Shown: positions 46,492 through 61,364, numbered from the stretch's first letter. The stretch is 64,000 nucleotides of DNA from Paraspadella gotoi (GCA_051294375.1 CM119263.1:5326010-5390009), one strand, 5' to 3'. Translations and numbers: made by a program. The notes: generated from the sequence alone by a model not told the origin.

Positions 46492-46872
46492 AAATGAATC
46501 AAAAGGAACTCTGCGACGTGTATGGCTTTTTAAAACTGCAGTTGAACTGTGGAATTAGAAAGTTTTGTTGGTAACTTTAGACCACTTTTCGTTATTCCTA
46601 AATTATCACTGAAAGCTTGCAAGGTATTGCTATGTGAAAGGTTTTTATATTCATTTTATCGATTTCATGATATCAATTTCCGTTTATATTCAATCAAGAG
46701 TAATATTTCTTAATATTTATAAAGTTGTAGATTTCCTTTTAAAACGGTTATGATTTAGCCTAAAAAGAAAAGCAAACTTTGGTTTCCAATATGAGCGGTC
46801 CTTGTTTTTAGAATATCATTATCCATCCCCAGATCAACAAAAATAGTGTTCAGTGTTTGCCGTTACTGTTTG

Positions 46873-46907
<35 letters not shown>

Positions 46908-47061
46908 TGATACACAGAGAGAGAGCTTCCAACACAGCGGTATTTGGCACAATCTCAGTTTTGTATCCAAGGTCTTCAGTTCCGGATTCTCGATCGAATT
47001 TTTTCTTTCGGTCAAATAAGTTTTTTTTTCGTTTCGTCGCGAATCTTCTGGTTCTTTTCGC

Positions 47062-47135
47062 CGTCGTCGTCGTCGTCGTCGTCGTTCCCCGTCGTCATCG
47101 TCGTCGTTCGCCGTCGTCATCGTCGTCGTCGGCAG
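47062..47135 (+). repeat. (GTC)n trinucleotide tract
   Basis: GTCGTC units with CATC and TTCG interruptions; counterpart at 60056-60145. Other GTC/GAC tracts lie at 33768-33835, 34569-34598, 39692-39712, 42483-42501 and 61365-61600. Frames through them give poly-Asp, poly-Val or poly-Arg and are not genes. Confidence 0.85.
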
Positions 47136-47294
47136 CGGCAAACTCTTCAACCATTAATCTTTCTGACTGACGTCGTCCTGATTACCCTGCGCCTCTTTTT
47201 CTCTCCCTCTCTCTCCCTCTCCCTCTCCCTCTCTTCTCTCACTAAATCAGAACCAGGCAGGGCCAAAAAAAGATGAGAGCGAGAGAGAGGGGGG

Positions 47295-47405
47295 NNNNNN
47301 NNNNNNNNNNNNNNNNNNNNNNNNNNNNNNNNNNNNNNNNNNNNNNNNNNNNNNNNNNNNNNNNNNNNNNNNNNNNNNNNNNNNNNNNNNNNNNNNNNNN
47401 NNNNN
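47295..47405. other. Assembly gap, 111 N
   Basis: N run in a G/A-rich stretch; version 3 has a short G-rich sequence (about 60300-60352) at this place. Confidence 0.95.
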
Positions 47406-47813
47406 GAGGGGAGTTTGAAGAGAGAAGAGAGATGTTTGACGGGAGAGAATGCTACATCTTCAGCCCAGAGAATTTTAGGGCCAGTGTATAGACGCGCCTT
47501 TAGCCCCTTGACACTCCCTACTCCCTAGAGTGACTCGTCAACTATGACCTTCCTCATTCGGTAACACTTCCTATTTTAGATATTTATATTAGTATTAATA
47601 GCTATCTATAGCTATTCACAGAGTTTTCACTCATTTGTAGATGGCCTTAATTCAAAACTGTTTTTGAGATTCTATTTCTTTTTTTGCATTGACTTTCCCA
47701 AACTCGCTTTCCACCCACCCAGCCCTTACCCTCTTTCCCATCTCTTTTCCATCTCTCCCCATCTCTTCTCCTATCTTTCCCTCATCTCCTCCCCATCTCT
47801 TCCCTCATCTCTT

Positions 47814-47994
47814 NNNNNNNNNNNNNNNNNNNNNNNNNNNNNNNNNNNNNNNNNNNNNNNNNNNNNNNNNNNNNNNNNNNNNNNNNNNNNNNNNNNNNNN
47901 NNNNNNNNNNNNNNNNNNNNNNNNNNNNNNNNNNNNNNNNNNNNNNNNNNNNNNNNNNNNNNNNNNNNNNNNNNNNNNNNNNNNNNNNNNNNNN
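47814..47994. other. Assembly gap, 181 N
   Basis: N run within CATCTCTTCCC-type repeats. Version 3 carries about 130 bases of the same pyrimidine-rich repeats here (about 60755-60875). Confidence 0.94.
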
Positions 47995-48117
47995 ACCCAT
48001 TTCTTCCACCATCTCTTCCCTCATCACTTCCCCCTTCTCTTCCCCAATCTCCGCCCTGTCTCCCCCCCTGGAGAGACCCAGTTAAAGGAGGTAGAAGAGG
48101 AGGAGGAGGAAGAGAAA

Positions 48118-48287
48118 NNNNNNNNNNNNNNNNNNNNNNNNNNNNNNNNNNNNNNNNNNNNNNNNNNNNNNNNNNNNNNNNNNNNNNNNNNNNNNNNNNN
48201 NNNNNNNNNNNNNNNNNNNNNNNNNNNNNNNNNNNNNNNNNNNNNNNNNNNNNNNNNNNNNNNNNNNNNNNNNNNNNNNNNNNNNNN
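48118..48287. other. Assembly gap, 170 N
   Basis: N run in a GA-rich stretch. Version 3 has about 160 bases of purine-rich sequence here (about 61005-61165), so this gap size is about right. Confidence 0.94.
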
Positions 48288-48670
48288 TTGTGCGTCGGCG
48301 ATTCTCTAACTCAAACGTTATGTTAACTTTCCTTTTGTTGTTTTTAATTTTCTTTGTTCTTTGGGCTTCCATCGCAACGTTATGCTAAACTTTATGGTCG
48401 GTCTGTCCATATTTTTAATTTTTTTAAAATTAGTCTTAATTCTGTATTTTGTACGTACATATATATATTGTTTGGATTTAAGAAATAAAAGTAGGCAATA
48501 AAATTAATAAAAAGATATATACTTTATAGTAAAATGTGTTATTACATTAAATTCAAATATAAAGTTCATGAATATACACGAATATACACGTACTTTACAT
48601 GTAATTTAAAGCTCCATTATCTCACTCTCTATTGTTTCTTCTCTTCTTTCTCTCTTTTTTATCCGATCGT

Positions 48671-48725
<55 letters not shown>

Positions 48726-49093
48726 TAGTTCATTTTTTTTTGCCGTAGGCATTGTAACGGAAATTTCCGTTCCTTGCTTTTGTTCCCGTTGTCTTGTCTC
48801 TTGCAGCAATATCGATTCACGATTTAAATAATCATGTTTTTTTTCCTTAATTTTTTTTTCAAAGTTATTCTTATGTTTATGAAATTAATCATTTAGTGAA
48901 TGTAAACTGTATCACAATAGTATAATTGCCATTTAAATAATATTAAATTTAGATAAAATTAACACTAGATTTTTTAAAAATCCATCCGTTATCGGTGGTG
49001 AGGCCTGAGCACGCCCCTCGGCACTTGTCTCTGTCTCTCTCTCGTTTTCTTCACGAACGTTTATCGATATAGACAATCCCTCTCGCTCTCTCT

Positions 49094-49118
49094 NNNNNNN
49101 NNNNNNNNNNNNNNNNNN
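49094..49118. other. Assembly gap, 25 N, junction of versions 2 and 3
   Basis: Left of the gap the sequence equals about 63180; right of it the sequence returns to the equivalent of 32416, the start of version 1. The whole locus is thus traversed again after this placeholder gap. Confidence 0.94.
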
Positions 49119-51089
49119 TATTTTATTACTACCCCCGCCCCCCAAAAAAAAAAACCTCTTTTTATATTCAGAAAATTTGTTCTTCGGAGTCAGAATAATT
49201 CTTCCGACTTCCAAGTTTACATCTTTTCTTTTTTTTGTTTTCTTTTTTTATTTTTTCTTCTATATTTCGTTTGAGGTTTTTCTTTCTTTTATGAAAAGAA
49301 AAAAGTTTTTTTAACTTTTGAATTTCGTTTTAGACTTTCTTTTTCTTTCGACGGAGAAGGAAAGCCCCTTACATTTTGAAGTTTTCTTAACAACTCATTT
49401 ACTTAAAAGGAGGAAATTTAAAAACAAATGTCCAAAACCTGTCTCGCTAACGGAATCATGGTATTTTCCAGCTTTTATTTCACGTTTGAATTAACTCGTC
49501 TAAAAAACTGTAACAACCTTTTCAATTTACAATTTTTATTTTCAAAATATTAAAATACTCAGTAATCTTTAAATGTATAGATTTTCAAAACCTAAAGATA
49601 TTTAACATTTCATTCAACAATCCAGACTTTTAAAAGTTCCCTTTCATTCAACTATCAAAAGTCTTTCAAATTCTCTTTTTTTAAAAATACGAAAAAAAGA
49701 CTTTCAAAGTTCTTTCACTTCTTTCACTCGATGTCACGTGGAAAGCGATTCACGCCACCTGTGCCGGCAGGAGGACAAAGAGAAATGGAACGGTCAAAAT
49801 TTTTTGAATTACTTTTTTTCCCTTTTCATTCTTATCTTATTTCTTCTTATGTTGATATGGCTTTTTCTCCTTTAAATACATTTTTCTTTTTTTTTGCTTG
49901 TTTTCTGTCTTCCCTTTCTTTACTTTTCCTCTTTTTTCTTCCTTATTTTTTCCTCTTTTCTTTCCTTTTCATCCCCTAATCTTTCTTTTTCTGCCTTTTT
50001 CTTTCCTCTTATTTCTCTTCTTTCCTCCCCATTTTTTTCTTTTCTTTTTTCTCCTTTGTTTACTCTCTTTTCTTTTTCTCCCCATATCTTTTCGTTGTCC
50101 TCCCTCCTTCCTTCCTTTCCGGGTTCGTTTCTTTTCCTCCCATTTTTTTCTTTTCTTTTTCGCTTCTCGTCCATTTCTTTTATTTTACCTTTCTTTTCTC
50201 CTTTTCCATTTTCTTTTCTTTCTTTCTATTTCTTCTTTTTTTCTTTCTCCGAATGGGGGTTTTGCTTCCGTCTAACGCGAAAAATCGAAACCTGAGACAT
50301 TTTTGGTCGTCGCTCTACGACGGTTACAGATGATGGACTACGATGATGGACTCAGAGATAAGAACTCAGATTGTGGTTGGCGCCTCGGGTGAATCCGAGG
50401 CCTTGGCTGTCGTCGTTCGTCCACGTTCGTCGTCGTACGTCTTCCGTCGTTGTTGTCGTCGCCGACGACGCGCAAACGACAATTAATCACTTTTCCTTTC
50501 AGAACGAAAAAAAAGAAAGCGATGGTAAGTTCATCAAAAGTGTTAATTACATACAGAAGGTTTTTTTTTTAATCGATTCCGGAATCTAAGTGAGATTTTT
50601 AATTGCATTTCGTTTCTTTGCCGGTAAAAAAATTGCAAATTCGTGAAGTAATTCGTGGATTTGTGGAATCGAGACTAAAACGGGGAAAAAAACACATAAT
50701 GAGTCTGTTGGACAAACTGTGTTAGGCTCTAGTTGGTTCTTAGTCCTCTGTCGCATTTATATGTTCAATGATTCTCGTTATAATGTTTTATTTCGGCTTT
50801 TGATGATTGATATTTGATCTGATATCTGTTGAACAGTCACCGTCAATGTTATTATCTGCTGTATGTCTATGTTTATGTCAATGTGCGATGTCAATATGTC
50901 CAATGTCTTTTTAATAAAAAAAAATAGAGGAGAGAGGAGGAGGTAGAGAAGAAGAGAGAATGCGGGAGAGAAGGACGCGAGAGAAGAGAAGGGGGAGACG
51001 AGAGAGAGAGAGGAGAGAGTGAGAGATGAAGGGCGGCGGGGAAACCCGAGGAGAGAGAGAGAGGAGAAGAGAAGGAGAGAGATTGGGAG

Positions 51090-51129
<40 letters not shown>

Positions 51130-51433
51130 AGAGAGAGAAAGAGAGTCTATTGGAGATGAATGAAGCTTTTCTCGCACGGAGGGAAGGAGGAGGAGAAAAA
51201 ACGGACAAAAAGAGCAAAAAGAAAAAAGACCAGAGAGTAAAAAAAAGCCAACAAGAGCGAAAAAAAGAGCAATCCTCCCCTTGTTTCTTCGCCGTTCGTC
51301 GTTCTCGTCGTTCGCCTTCTTTCTTCTTGAAAACGACCATTGGTGCGGCGCTCACGCTCGGCCGAAAGGTGTCACTCATTCTCAACGGCGAAGATTTAGG
51401 CGTACTCTCACGATCTCTTCCCCCTTCCGCGAT

Positions 51434-51506
<73 letters not shown>

Positions 51507-51854
51507 TCTCTCTCTCTTCCTCTCTCTCCTCTGGTGGCTTCTTAATCTTTATCTCGAGGAAAGGCGAGTTTTGGTCTCAGCTATTGTTCCTTCTTCTTCC
51601 TTTCTTTCTTCCTTTCTTTTTGCCCTTTTCTTCCCTGCTCTCTTTTTCAATTCGAGTTGCCTTCGCCGGGATTTAATAACGGAAGCCCTAAAATGGCCGA
51701 TTCTGGCGGGTGGGTCTTATTGGGTGGGGGGGGAGAGGAAAAAAAAGGGGAGAAAGGAAATTGAGAGGGGGTCAACCGATCGAGGGTCCATCGTTCCATC
51801 TCGTTGGTCAGATTTGTTCCGTGTGAACCCAATTACGCTCTCTTCTCTCCTCTC

Positions 51855-51886
<32 letters not shown>

Positions 51887-52058
51887 CTCTCTTCTCTCTC
51901 TCTCTCTCTCTCTCTCGGTTATCAAAAACCTCGGAGCCTCAAATATTGACTCGATCAAATGCTCCGTTTTCAGGTTTCCCCTTTTTTCTCGTATCTCTCT
52001 CCTCCGCACACATACATCCACTTTGGTGTGGGGGCCAGTTTGGAAAAACAGAGCGAGA

Positions 52059-52089
<31 letters not shown>

Positions 52090-55000
52090 CGAGAGAAGAG
52101 AGAGAGGAGAGAGAGAGAGAGAGGTGAGAGAGAGAGAGAGAAGAGAAGGACGGGTCAGAGAGTCCTTCGCGAGTGAGCTTATCGGGGATTAGGTGAGAGC
52201 GAGGACAAACCAACGCAACCGAGGACGATTATCGAAGATGGGGGTAAGAGGGCGTGGCGTGGACATGGCGTGTATGGCGTGGGCAATGTGAGCAGTGAAA
52301 GGGATATATTGAACGACGAGTATAAGAGACAGCAACGTCCGTCTCGACGAGATTTGGTCTCTCTTCTCTCTCTCTCGCGGATTCTCTGCCTCGAATTCTT
52401 AGAAACGTTGCTGTGTTGACCGATTATCTTGTAACAAAGAATCGCGAGTTATTAAAGAGAGACAGGACAGAGAGAGACAGAGAGTGATAACACAGCTTAT
52501 ATCAAGCGATGAAAACAGAGAATAAGACGATATTTTTTTTGATAATATAAAACCGTTTTTCCAGTAGAAAAGGAGAGGAAAAAAAACATGGAAAAAAACG
52601 TTAGAAACCCAAAAAACATTCTTAATCATCGATGCAACAGGCAAAAACCCCTTCAGGAAGAACTCAGAGTCTTCCCTCTCTCTCTCTCTTCTCTCTTCTC
52701 TCTCTCTCTTCTCTCTCATCTCTCTCTCTCTTTCGTTTCCGAATTGATGTAAACAAGGGGTCGAAGTCTTGGGTTAAAGGGTTAGAGAGAACATTCCCCC
52801 TCGAGTGTGGACGAATGTATTAAAGACTAGAGAAAGGCAGAAGAGGAGAGAGGAGAGGAGAGAGAAGAGGAGAGAGGGGAGAGGAAAAATTCCCCCTTCG
52901 TGTTGTAGTCGAATTGTAAAGACTAGAGAAGGCAGGAAGAGGAGAGAGGAAAGAGAGAGAGGAGTAAAAGAGAGGAGGAGGAGAGAGGAGTAGGAAGATG
53001 AGAGGAGAGAGAAGAGGAGAAAGGAAACAAAGAGAAGAGAGGAGAAGAAGGAGGTAAAAAGCAAGAGGAAGACAGGAAGAAGAGTGAGGGAAAAGTAAAA
53101 AAAAGATGAGAATATGAGTGAGAGAGGAAGAGAAGAAGAGACGAGAAAAGAGGAAGGGAGAGAGGCAAGAGTAGACAAGAGTAGAAAAGCGAAGGAGTCT
53201 CTTTCGGAAAACCTGCGGCCAGGGGAAGAGGGGGGGCGGTCTGATGAGTGGACTCAAGCTGTGTTAGTAGATACTAGAAGATGTGACGAGAGGGAAAGTG
53301 AGGTGATTCCTAAACTGTATTACTTGGCTGTGAAAATGTAAAAGGTTTCAAGGGTTCACAAACTGTACTCTGTCGTTTAAGACTGTATCACTGGTTGAAA
53401 AAAAGACAAGAAATAGGCCAGGATTGAACAATTGATTTCTTATTCTGTAAAACCTTATCAATATCTGTAAAAGGACATGAAGAGACGGAGAGCTTCGAAA
53501 ACTTGTTTTCTCTCGGCTGTGAAACGAACCATTAGCGGTTCGCTCGGTGAAATTAGTATACAAATTTAACGATCGCCTCCGAACATTGAAAAAGCTGTTT
53601 TGTCCAGGAGGAACGGGAGTGGGACAGAGTGAAGGAGAGAGTGGGGGTGGAAAAGGGGGAGTTAGGGGGTGGAAAAGGGCCGTGAAAGGGACGAGGTGGG
53701 ACCGCGGGCGACTGGGCGTGGCCCTTAAAGGAAAGGAAAAGTCGATTCGGATTCTCTGAGTCGAGTATCGATGTAAGGGTGAGCAACTGAAGGAAAGGAT
53801 GGAGAGAGAGAGAGAGAGCAATGCAAAGATGTAACTGTTAAGTCGAACAAAAAAATTCTTGAGAAATGTTAACTGGTTAATGAGAGAAAGGACTTGCGAA
53901 AGGCCGTAAATGTTAATGAAAGGAAAGTCTGAGAGAGGTGTAACTGTTTAACGGAGAAGAGAACAGTTACCAAACCAGAAACTGACTGTTAACAAAGATT
54001 TGATCTTTAAAGTGATCTTTGCTAGTAATGCCATTAACAGACTGAAAGATTTAAAAAGGGGAAAGATTCCATTGAGGAGAAATGAGACTGTAAACTGCGA
54101 GCCACTGAGCCTTGAAGGAAAAGTTATCGGAGAAACTGGATTTTTTTCAAGAGAGAGCCGATTATGCGGTGACCAATAAAATATCGAACATCCCTTGTTT
54201 TGCTGTTCTTTTTTTGCGCCAGTGGGGCAATGGGGCCATATTAAAAATATTTGAAAAATATGAAAATATGAAATATAAAATATGAAAATATGAAAAATAT
54301 GAAAATATGAAATATTGGCGTTATTAACGAAGAAATTTAAATTGTCAACAACGCTTTGATAAAAAGTTTGGAAGGAATTAGTTGTATGCGAATCGAGACA
54401 AAAAAAGGCTATTTTAAAATAAAAGCATAGCTGGTATTTTATAGCGTTGTTAAAGGATCAAACACTATTACGATAAAAAAAATAAAAAATAAGAAATGCG
54501 CCTGTCAGAAAAAGGTATCACGTTGAAAAAATACATTAAAGAGAAATATTTGTCGGAAAAAAAGGAAAAAAAAGTAAGAGGTTGAAAAAGGAATTTGGAG
54601 AAAAAAAGGGAAATACTAAAAAAGGAGAAGCAGGGAGAAAAAGAAGGAAGAGGGGATCGGGGAAAATAGGGATTAAGGGTATCAGGAAAGGAAGGAGAGG
54701 ATAAGCTTAACTTGAAAATTGAAGACGAAAGTCGGAAAAAAGATTGCACAGACTTGGGGACCAAAATGTGAAAGAAGTGGGGATTGGTTAAACAGACATG
54801 GGGACCAAAAATTATGAAAGGAGTGGGATTTGTAAACAGACTTGGGACCAAAAACTTGAAAGTATGGGATTTTATTAAACAGAATGGGGAAAGAAGTGGG
54901 GATTCAGCGAACAGAACTGGGGATATGAGGAACAGACTGGGTTTCGGGGAAAAGGAAGGATTCGTGTGGCGACAACAGACTGGAGAAAGAAAGAAAAAAA

Positions 55001-58000
55001 AAAAAGAAAAAGAAGAAAAAGAACGGGAAATCGATTTCGCGAGGAAAGGTTTACGGGTGAGTTTATGCGTTGAGGTCGACCAACGGGTGATTTTACGGGT
55101 GAGGTCTCCAAACGTTTTTGACGTCCAGTTTATGCTGTGGTTCGTAAAGTTTCCTTCGGGGGTCGACCGATCGTTAGAGGCTGTGGGAAAAGTTTAGAAA
55201 GTTGAGGCGTAAGGTCCCTCGGGAATTCATCTTTATTTTCTTATAAAATCCGGATGTTTTTTTGTTGAAGGATAGAGGAAACGAAATTGGTTGTGTTGAT
55301 GCAACCTTGTACATTGTACATGTACATACAATGTACATCGTAGTTCTGATGTAAGGGTTAGTAACCCTGATGATCGATTTAAAACACAGAGATAACCAGT
55401 TCTGGAAAACTACTAGCAACTGTATACCTGCGGCCCTTCGGGCCGTAAAAAAAAGTGAAAATATTGGGAGTGAGATCTTCGAATTAATATTGTGTAATTA
55501 GGTTTTTATAGCGAAGTTGATACGGTGTGATTAGTTTTCATTCCACATTAAGCTAGTATAGCGGATATAAAATTTTTGTTTTCCTGGTCTTCCAATGTCA
55601 TAAACAAAACAACAACCACGACGACGAAAGACGACGACGACGACGACAAAGGCATCAAACAACATAAAACGGTTCACCGACGATTTCGAGAATCCAGTGA
55701 CTTAGGATCACGTGACCTGAGAAATTCCTTCGTTTCACCTCCCCCCCGTATTTTTGCGCCCCTTGACCCCGAGTCGGGGGGGGGGGGAAGATGGGAGGCG
55801 AGAGGGAGAGAGGGAGGAGGAGGAAGGAAGTGAGAGACGAAGAGAGATAGAGTGGGAGAGATGAAGGGAGAAGCCAGTATACTCGTAGAGGGCAAGAGAG
55901 GGAGAAACAAGACGAGGGAGGGCAAGAGGAAGAACAGGGAGAGAAACAGAAAGAGAGGCGAGAACAAGAGGGGAAAAGGAGCAATAGGAGGAGAGAAGAA
56001 GAAAGAGAGGGGAGAGGGAGGCTCGGGAGGAAAAGGAAGAGGAGGAGGACAGAGAGAGGGAGAAGAAGAGAGGAGGGGAAGGAGAGAGAGTTGTTCTGTT
56101 CAGAGGAACGACGCACCCAATGATCGTCAGACGAAACTTTCCCGTCGAAGCAGGAAAACCAAAGGCTGCAAGTTTTTTAATGAGAAGTGAAAAGGGAGGG
56201 AGAGAGAGGGAGAGATAGAGACAGGGGAAAGAGAGAGAGAGAAAGGACAGAGAGAGGTGCAAGAGGAAAAATAGAATAGAAAAGAGAGGTTGGAGAGAAA
56301 GAAATGTGAATCCAGTGATCGAATCGGGAGTTAGAACAAAGAGATTGACGAAGAGGGCTACGGGTCAAAGTCACGTGACAACGATGACCCCAGATGCGGC
56401 CTGACCCTCACAAGGTGCGCCCTCCTCTCACCTCCGCCCCCTACTCCCCCCCTTTTACTCCTCCTTCTTCGCCTTCATTCTGTTTTCAGTCTCGGAAAAG
56501 TTTTGACCCGATGATTTTTTTCCCCCCCTTTCGGCCCGGAACTCATCTGTCCGTCTCATTGCCCGACTCATCTGTCGTGTCTCATTTGCCCGACGCGGAC
56601 GTCCCCTTCTTGCCCGTGTTGACCGACGCCGACTTCATGGAATGAACGACTAAAACCTTAATGTGACGTTTTGTTTTTACGTTGTTATAAACAAACTCGA
56701 TCGCGATGTTTGTACTTTCGGATTTAATCCAATATACCACTTGTTGAGAATCGTTTTGTCTCAGTGATTATCTTTTTGCTCTTGACTCGAATTTTGGTGA
56801 CCTCAGTCTCACTTATAGTCCTTCCCAGATTCGCTACCGGCCTTCACCAATTCGCCCAGGTTACATCTTCCACACCCTCGCTACCAAACCCTTCCGGCTT
56901 TATTTACGTCATAAGTCCAATACTGCTACAATTTCAAACCTGTCTCCAATAGGACTTATATTGCTACAGTTCCTGTCCTGACGTTAGCACTCCTTCACGC
57001 GGCAATCTAAACTGCTACTGCAAGATTCAAGCAAGTCCCACATCCACACAGTGAACGAAGGAGTGCGAGAAATGTTCCGTAAAGAACCGGCCAAGTGAAT
57101 TTAAGCAGCGGGAAGGTGACTGTCAAGAGTGGAAGAGAACGAAACTTTTTTCTTTTTCTCATCGAAGATTCGATTTTTTTTATATTTTTATATTTCGTCA
57201 TAAAACGAAAATGGAAGGCGGACTGCGATTTGCGCCAGGCCATTTTTTTTTTACGCTGCTTCACATTTTTCTGCATTTTTTATTTTATTTTTCGTATAAT
57301 TTAAAAAAAAAAACCAAACATTCTATAACATAAATTAGAAAAGGATTTTAAATTTTGGAAATAGGGTTCCCTTTCTAGCGAGACGCGATCAAGAAAAAAC
57401 CGCGCCCTTCGAAAATCGATGGTAAAAAGTGGGCCCAGAAAAATCAAAACCATTTCAATTTGCATATTGAATGAAAAAAAAGAAATCAAATTCAGCGGCA
57501 ACCCAGGTCAACCCTGGTGGATGGAGAGGGAGAGGGAGGGAGAGAGGAGAAAGAGAGTTGGAGAAAGAGCGAGAGAGGGATAGGATGAGAGGGGAAAAGA
57601 GAGAGAAAGAGAGGAGAGAGAGAGAGAGGAAACATATACGTAGAGGGTTAAGGCCAAGTTATTTTTCTTGAGTACCCCACAACTAAAATTTTGGAGTCAA
57701 AAATAGGAGATTTGTGTCGATCTGTGAATGAATATAATATTAGGGAAAATAAACGAGAGAAACAAATTCTTTTTTGGAATTAATGGCAAATTTCTTATTT
57801 TTTACCAAAAACTTCTTTTTTTTAATCATTGATTGGAAGTTAAAACAAAGAAATTGATTCATCTCTGATGTCAAAACTGATATCAAATTCTGAGCAACGA
57901 TATTTTATCTCGAGCAAGCAAGGAGAAAAGCTAGCACTTTTGGCCGTTGGGCAGGACAAACAGCCCTAGCAAAACAAGGTAACCGGGTAATAATCGTAAT

Positions 58001-58124
58001 TTTTAACAGGAGCAACCAAGCAAGACAAAGCGTCTAGCAAGCATCGAATTTCTCCAGGCGGAAAAAAAAAATCGATTGGACGGAATCACGAATCGAAGCG
58101 ACGGATTTGGTGCGAGACAGCCCC

Positions 58125-58175
<51 letters not shown>

Positions 58176-59017
58176 CTCTCTCTCTCTCTCTCTCTTCGGT
58201 GGCTTCGCCACGTGGCGAGGCGTGCGAATGATAACAACAACAACAAACGGTGCGCGCGCGGAGAAGGATAGGGACGCGACGGATAATCGGAAGCGTCTCG
58301 TTAACTACGAAATGCAAGAATGAGAGTGTCTTGAAAGTCAACTACGAATATAAATGGAAAACAGCGTTTCGAGGCTAATAGTTTTTTATGGAAGGTGTAA
58401 ATAAAAAGACCAAAAGTTGCTGTTAATATGAATTAACTGAAAATTTAATTGTAAAATTAATTGTAAATTAAATTAAATAACTGCAAATCAATGAATTAAC
58501 TATAAATTCAATGAATAACTGTAAATATGGAAAACAGGACGAATAAAAAAAGTTCAAACACGGAAACAGCAAGAAAACAGCGATCAACACGAACAACACC
58601 GAGCAATATTTAGCAATTGTGAGCGAGAGGGAGACAGCGAGCAATAAATGGACTCTTACTACTTTGATCCTAATAATCTTATAGTCGGAATAGGTCTATT
58701 TCTTTTTATTGAAAATCCTTTCTCTGTTATAGACTGTAAGCTTAGAAAGGCAAACAAACGAGCAAATAGAGAGCCATAGCAAGCACTTGTATCTTCGAGC
58801 GAACAAAACAGCGAGAAATATAGCCGAGTGAATCGCATTTAATTCACCTCTTCATCCGGATTCGCGATTTTTCTTCTTCTCGATTGAAAATTCTATTCTC
58901 GCCCTCCGTCTCGGTTCACCGTGATTTCCTCTCAGTTTATTTAAAAGGCAAATCCTTCTTTATATGCCAAGAAAATGGTTTTTTTTATTGTTTTTTTTAT
59001 CTTCAATCTCTTTCTTC

Positions 59018-59053
<36 letters not shown>

Positions 59054-59382
59054 CTCTCTGCTCTCCTTTCGATTTTTTTCTCTGATTATAAATCGATTGC
59101 CCTCGGATTCTGACGGTCGAGAATTCAGATTAAAAAATGAATGACCAAAGAAAAAGAGAATGAGACATCTAAGATCGAATCTCACCTCGAATCTTCTTCG
59201 TCTGATCCGGTGAATAAAAAAAAACGCCCACTGTGAAAATCTCATTCTTGGACGAGAAAAAGTTTCACTGTGTGATTGTTTGACAGCATAGTAAAATCCA
59301 CAAAAATTATTTCTTGAAATTTAACAAAAAGGAAAACTTATAAGGAAACTTAATCAAAAGATATGAGAAATCATCTAACGCT

Positions 59383-59420
59383 ACAATATTGCCAAATGAA
59401 TTTATGAACTGAAATTCATT
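59383..59420 (+). repeat. Hairpin motif, version 3 counterpart of copy 2
   Basis: ACAATATTGCCAAATGAA...TTCATT at the place equivalent to 46454-46491, with two extra bases and an altered arm. It is an alternative reading of the same locus and not an independent copy. Confidence 0.6.
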
Positions 59421-59805
59421 GAAATTAAATCAAAAGAACTCTGCGACGTGTATGGCTTTTACAAACTGCACGTTGAACTGTGGGAATTCAGAAAGTTTTT
59501 TGGGTAACTTTAGACCACTTTTCGTTATTCCTAAATTATCACTGAAAAGCTGTGCAAGGTATTGCTATGTGAAAGGTTTTTATATTCATTTTTATCGCAT
59601 TTCATGATATCAAGTTCCGTTTATATCAATTCAAGAGTAATATTTCTTCATATTATAAAGCTGAGATTTCTTAAAACGCGTTATGATTTAGGCCTAAAAA
59701 GAAAGCAAACTTTGGTTTCCAAATGAGCGGTCCTTGTTTTTTAGAAATCATTATCCATCCCCAGAACAACAAATAGTGTCAGTGTTGCCGTTACTGGTTT
59801 GCCGA

Positions 59806-59837
<32 letters not shown>

Positions 59838-61364
59838 GAGAGAGAGGGAGAGACGAGAGAAGAGAGAGAGAAGAGAGAGAGGAGAGAGAGAGAGAGACAG
59901 TGATACACAGCAGAGAGAGCATCCCAACACAGCGGTATTGGCACAATCTCAGTTCTTGTATCCAAGTCTTCAGTCCGATTCTCGATCGAATTTTTTCTTT
60001 TCTGGTCCAAAATCAGTTTTTTTTTTCGTTTCGTCGCGAATCTTCTGTTCTTTTCGCCGTCGTCGCGTCGTCGTCCTCCTCGTCGTCGTTCGTCGTTCCC
60101 CGTTCGTCATCGTCGTCGTTCGCCGTCGTCATTCGTCGTCGTCGGCAGCGCAAACTCTTCAACCATTAATCTTTCTGACTGACGTCGGTCCTGATTACCT
60201 CTGCGCCTCTTTTCTCTCCCTTCTCTCTCCCTTCCCTTCTCTTCTTCACTAAATCAGAACCAGGCAGGGCCAAAAAAAGATGAGAAGCGATGAGAGTAGG
60301 GGGGGCGTTATATCCGCGGCAAGGGGCGGCGAGGGGGGGGGAGGGTGAGTTTGAAGAGAGAGAGCAGATGTTTGACGGACGAGAGAATGCTTACATTCTT
60401 CAAGCCCAGAGAATTTTAGGCCAGTGTATAGACGCGCCTTTAAGCCCCTTGACCACTCCCTACTCCCTAGAGTTGACTTCGTCAACTATGGACCTTCCTC
60501 ATGCGGTAACACTTCCTATTTTAGATATTTATATTTAGATTAATAGCTATTCTATAGCTATTCACAGAGTTTTCACTCATTTGTAGATGCATTAATTCTA
60601 AAACTGTTTTTTTAGATTCACTTTTCTTTTGTTTGCATTGACTTTTCCCAAACTCGCTTTCCACCCACCCAGCGCTACCCTCTTTCCCATCTCTTTTCCC
60701 ATCTCTCCCCATCTCTTCTCCTATCCTTTCCCTCATCTCCTCCCCAATCTCTTCTCTCATTCTACTTCCCCCATGTCTTTCCCAATCTCTTCTCCATCTT
60801 TTCACCCATCTCCTCCGGCATCTCTCCCCCTTCTCCTCAATCTCTTCCCCCTCTTTTCCCCATCTCTTCACCCATTTCTTCCACCATCTCTTCCTCATCA
60901 CTTCCCCCTTTCTCTTCCCAATCTCCGCCTGTCTCCCCCCCCTGGAGAGTGACCGTTAAAGGACGGTAGAAGAGAAGAAGAGGAGAAGGAGGAGGAGGAG
61001 GAGGAGAGAAAAGAGGCGATGAGCGGAATGTCTTGATGGAGGATAAACAAAATCGGTTGGGTTGAGAGAAGACGGAGAGAGTGGGAGTGGGGAGGGGAGG
61101 AAGAGTGCAGGAGAGAGAGAGATGAGAGAGAGAGAAGAGGAGATAGAGAGAGAGGCTTTGTGTGTACGGCGATCTTCTAACATAAACTTATGTTAACTTT
61201 CCTTTGGGTTTTTGAATTTCTTTGTTCTTTGGGCTTCCATCGCTTACGTATTGCTAAACTTTATGGTCGGTCTGTCCATATTTTTTAATTTTTTTTTCAA
61301 GGCCATGACCGGCGAAAGCCGTTCAGGCTTGATATTGATCGGGTTGAGCTTCTTTTGTGACGTA

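Larger units (their letters stand above)
42156..49093 (+). repeat. Repeated locus, version 2 (right part)
   Basis: Corresponds to 55254-63180 of version 3; its first 3 kb also matches 38838-42130 of version 1. Most differences from version 1 are single missing bases spread without regard to context, as in an uncorrected long read. It ends in a CT run at the 25-N gap 49094-49118. Content: GA/CT and GTC microsatellites, C-rich patches, short AT-rich tandem repeats and three N runs. No gene is supported. Confidence 0.87.
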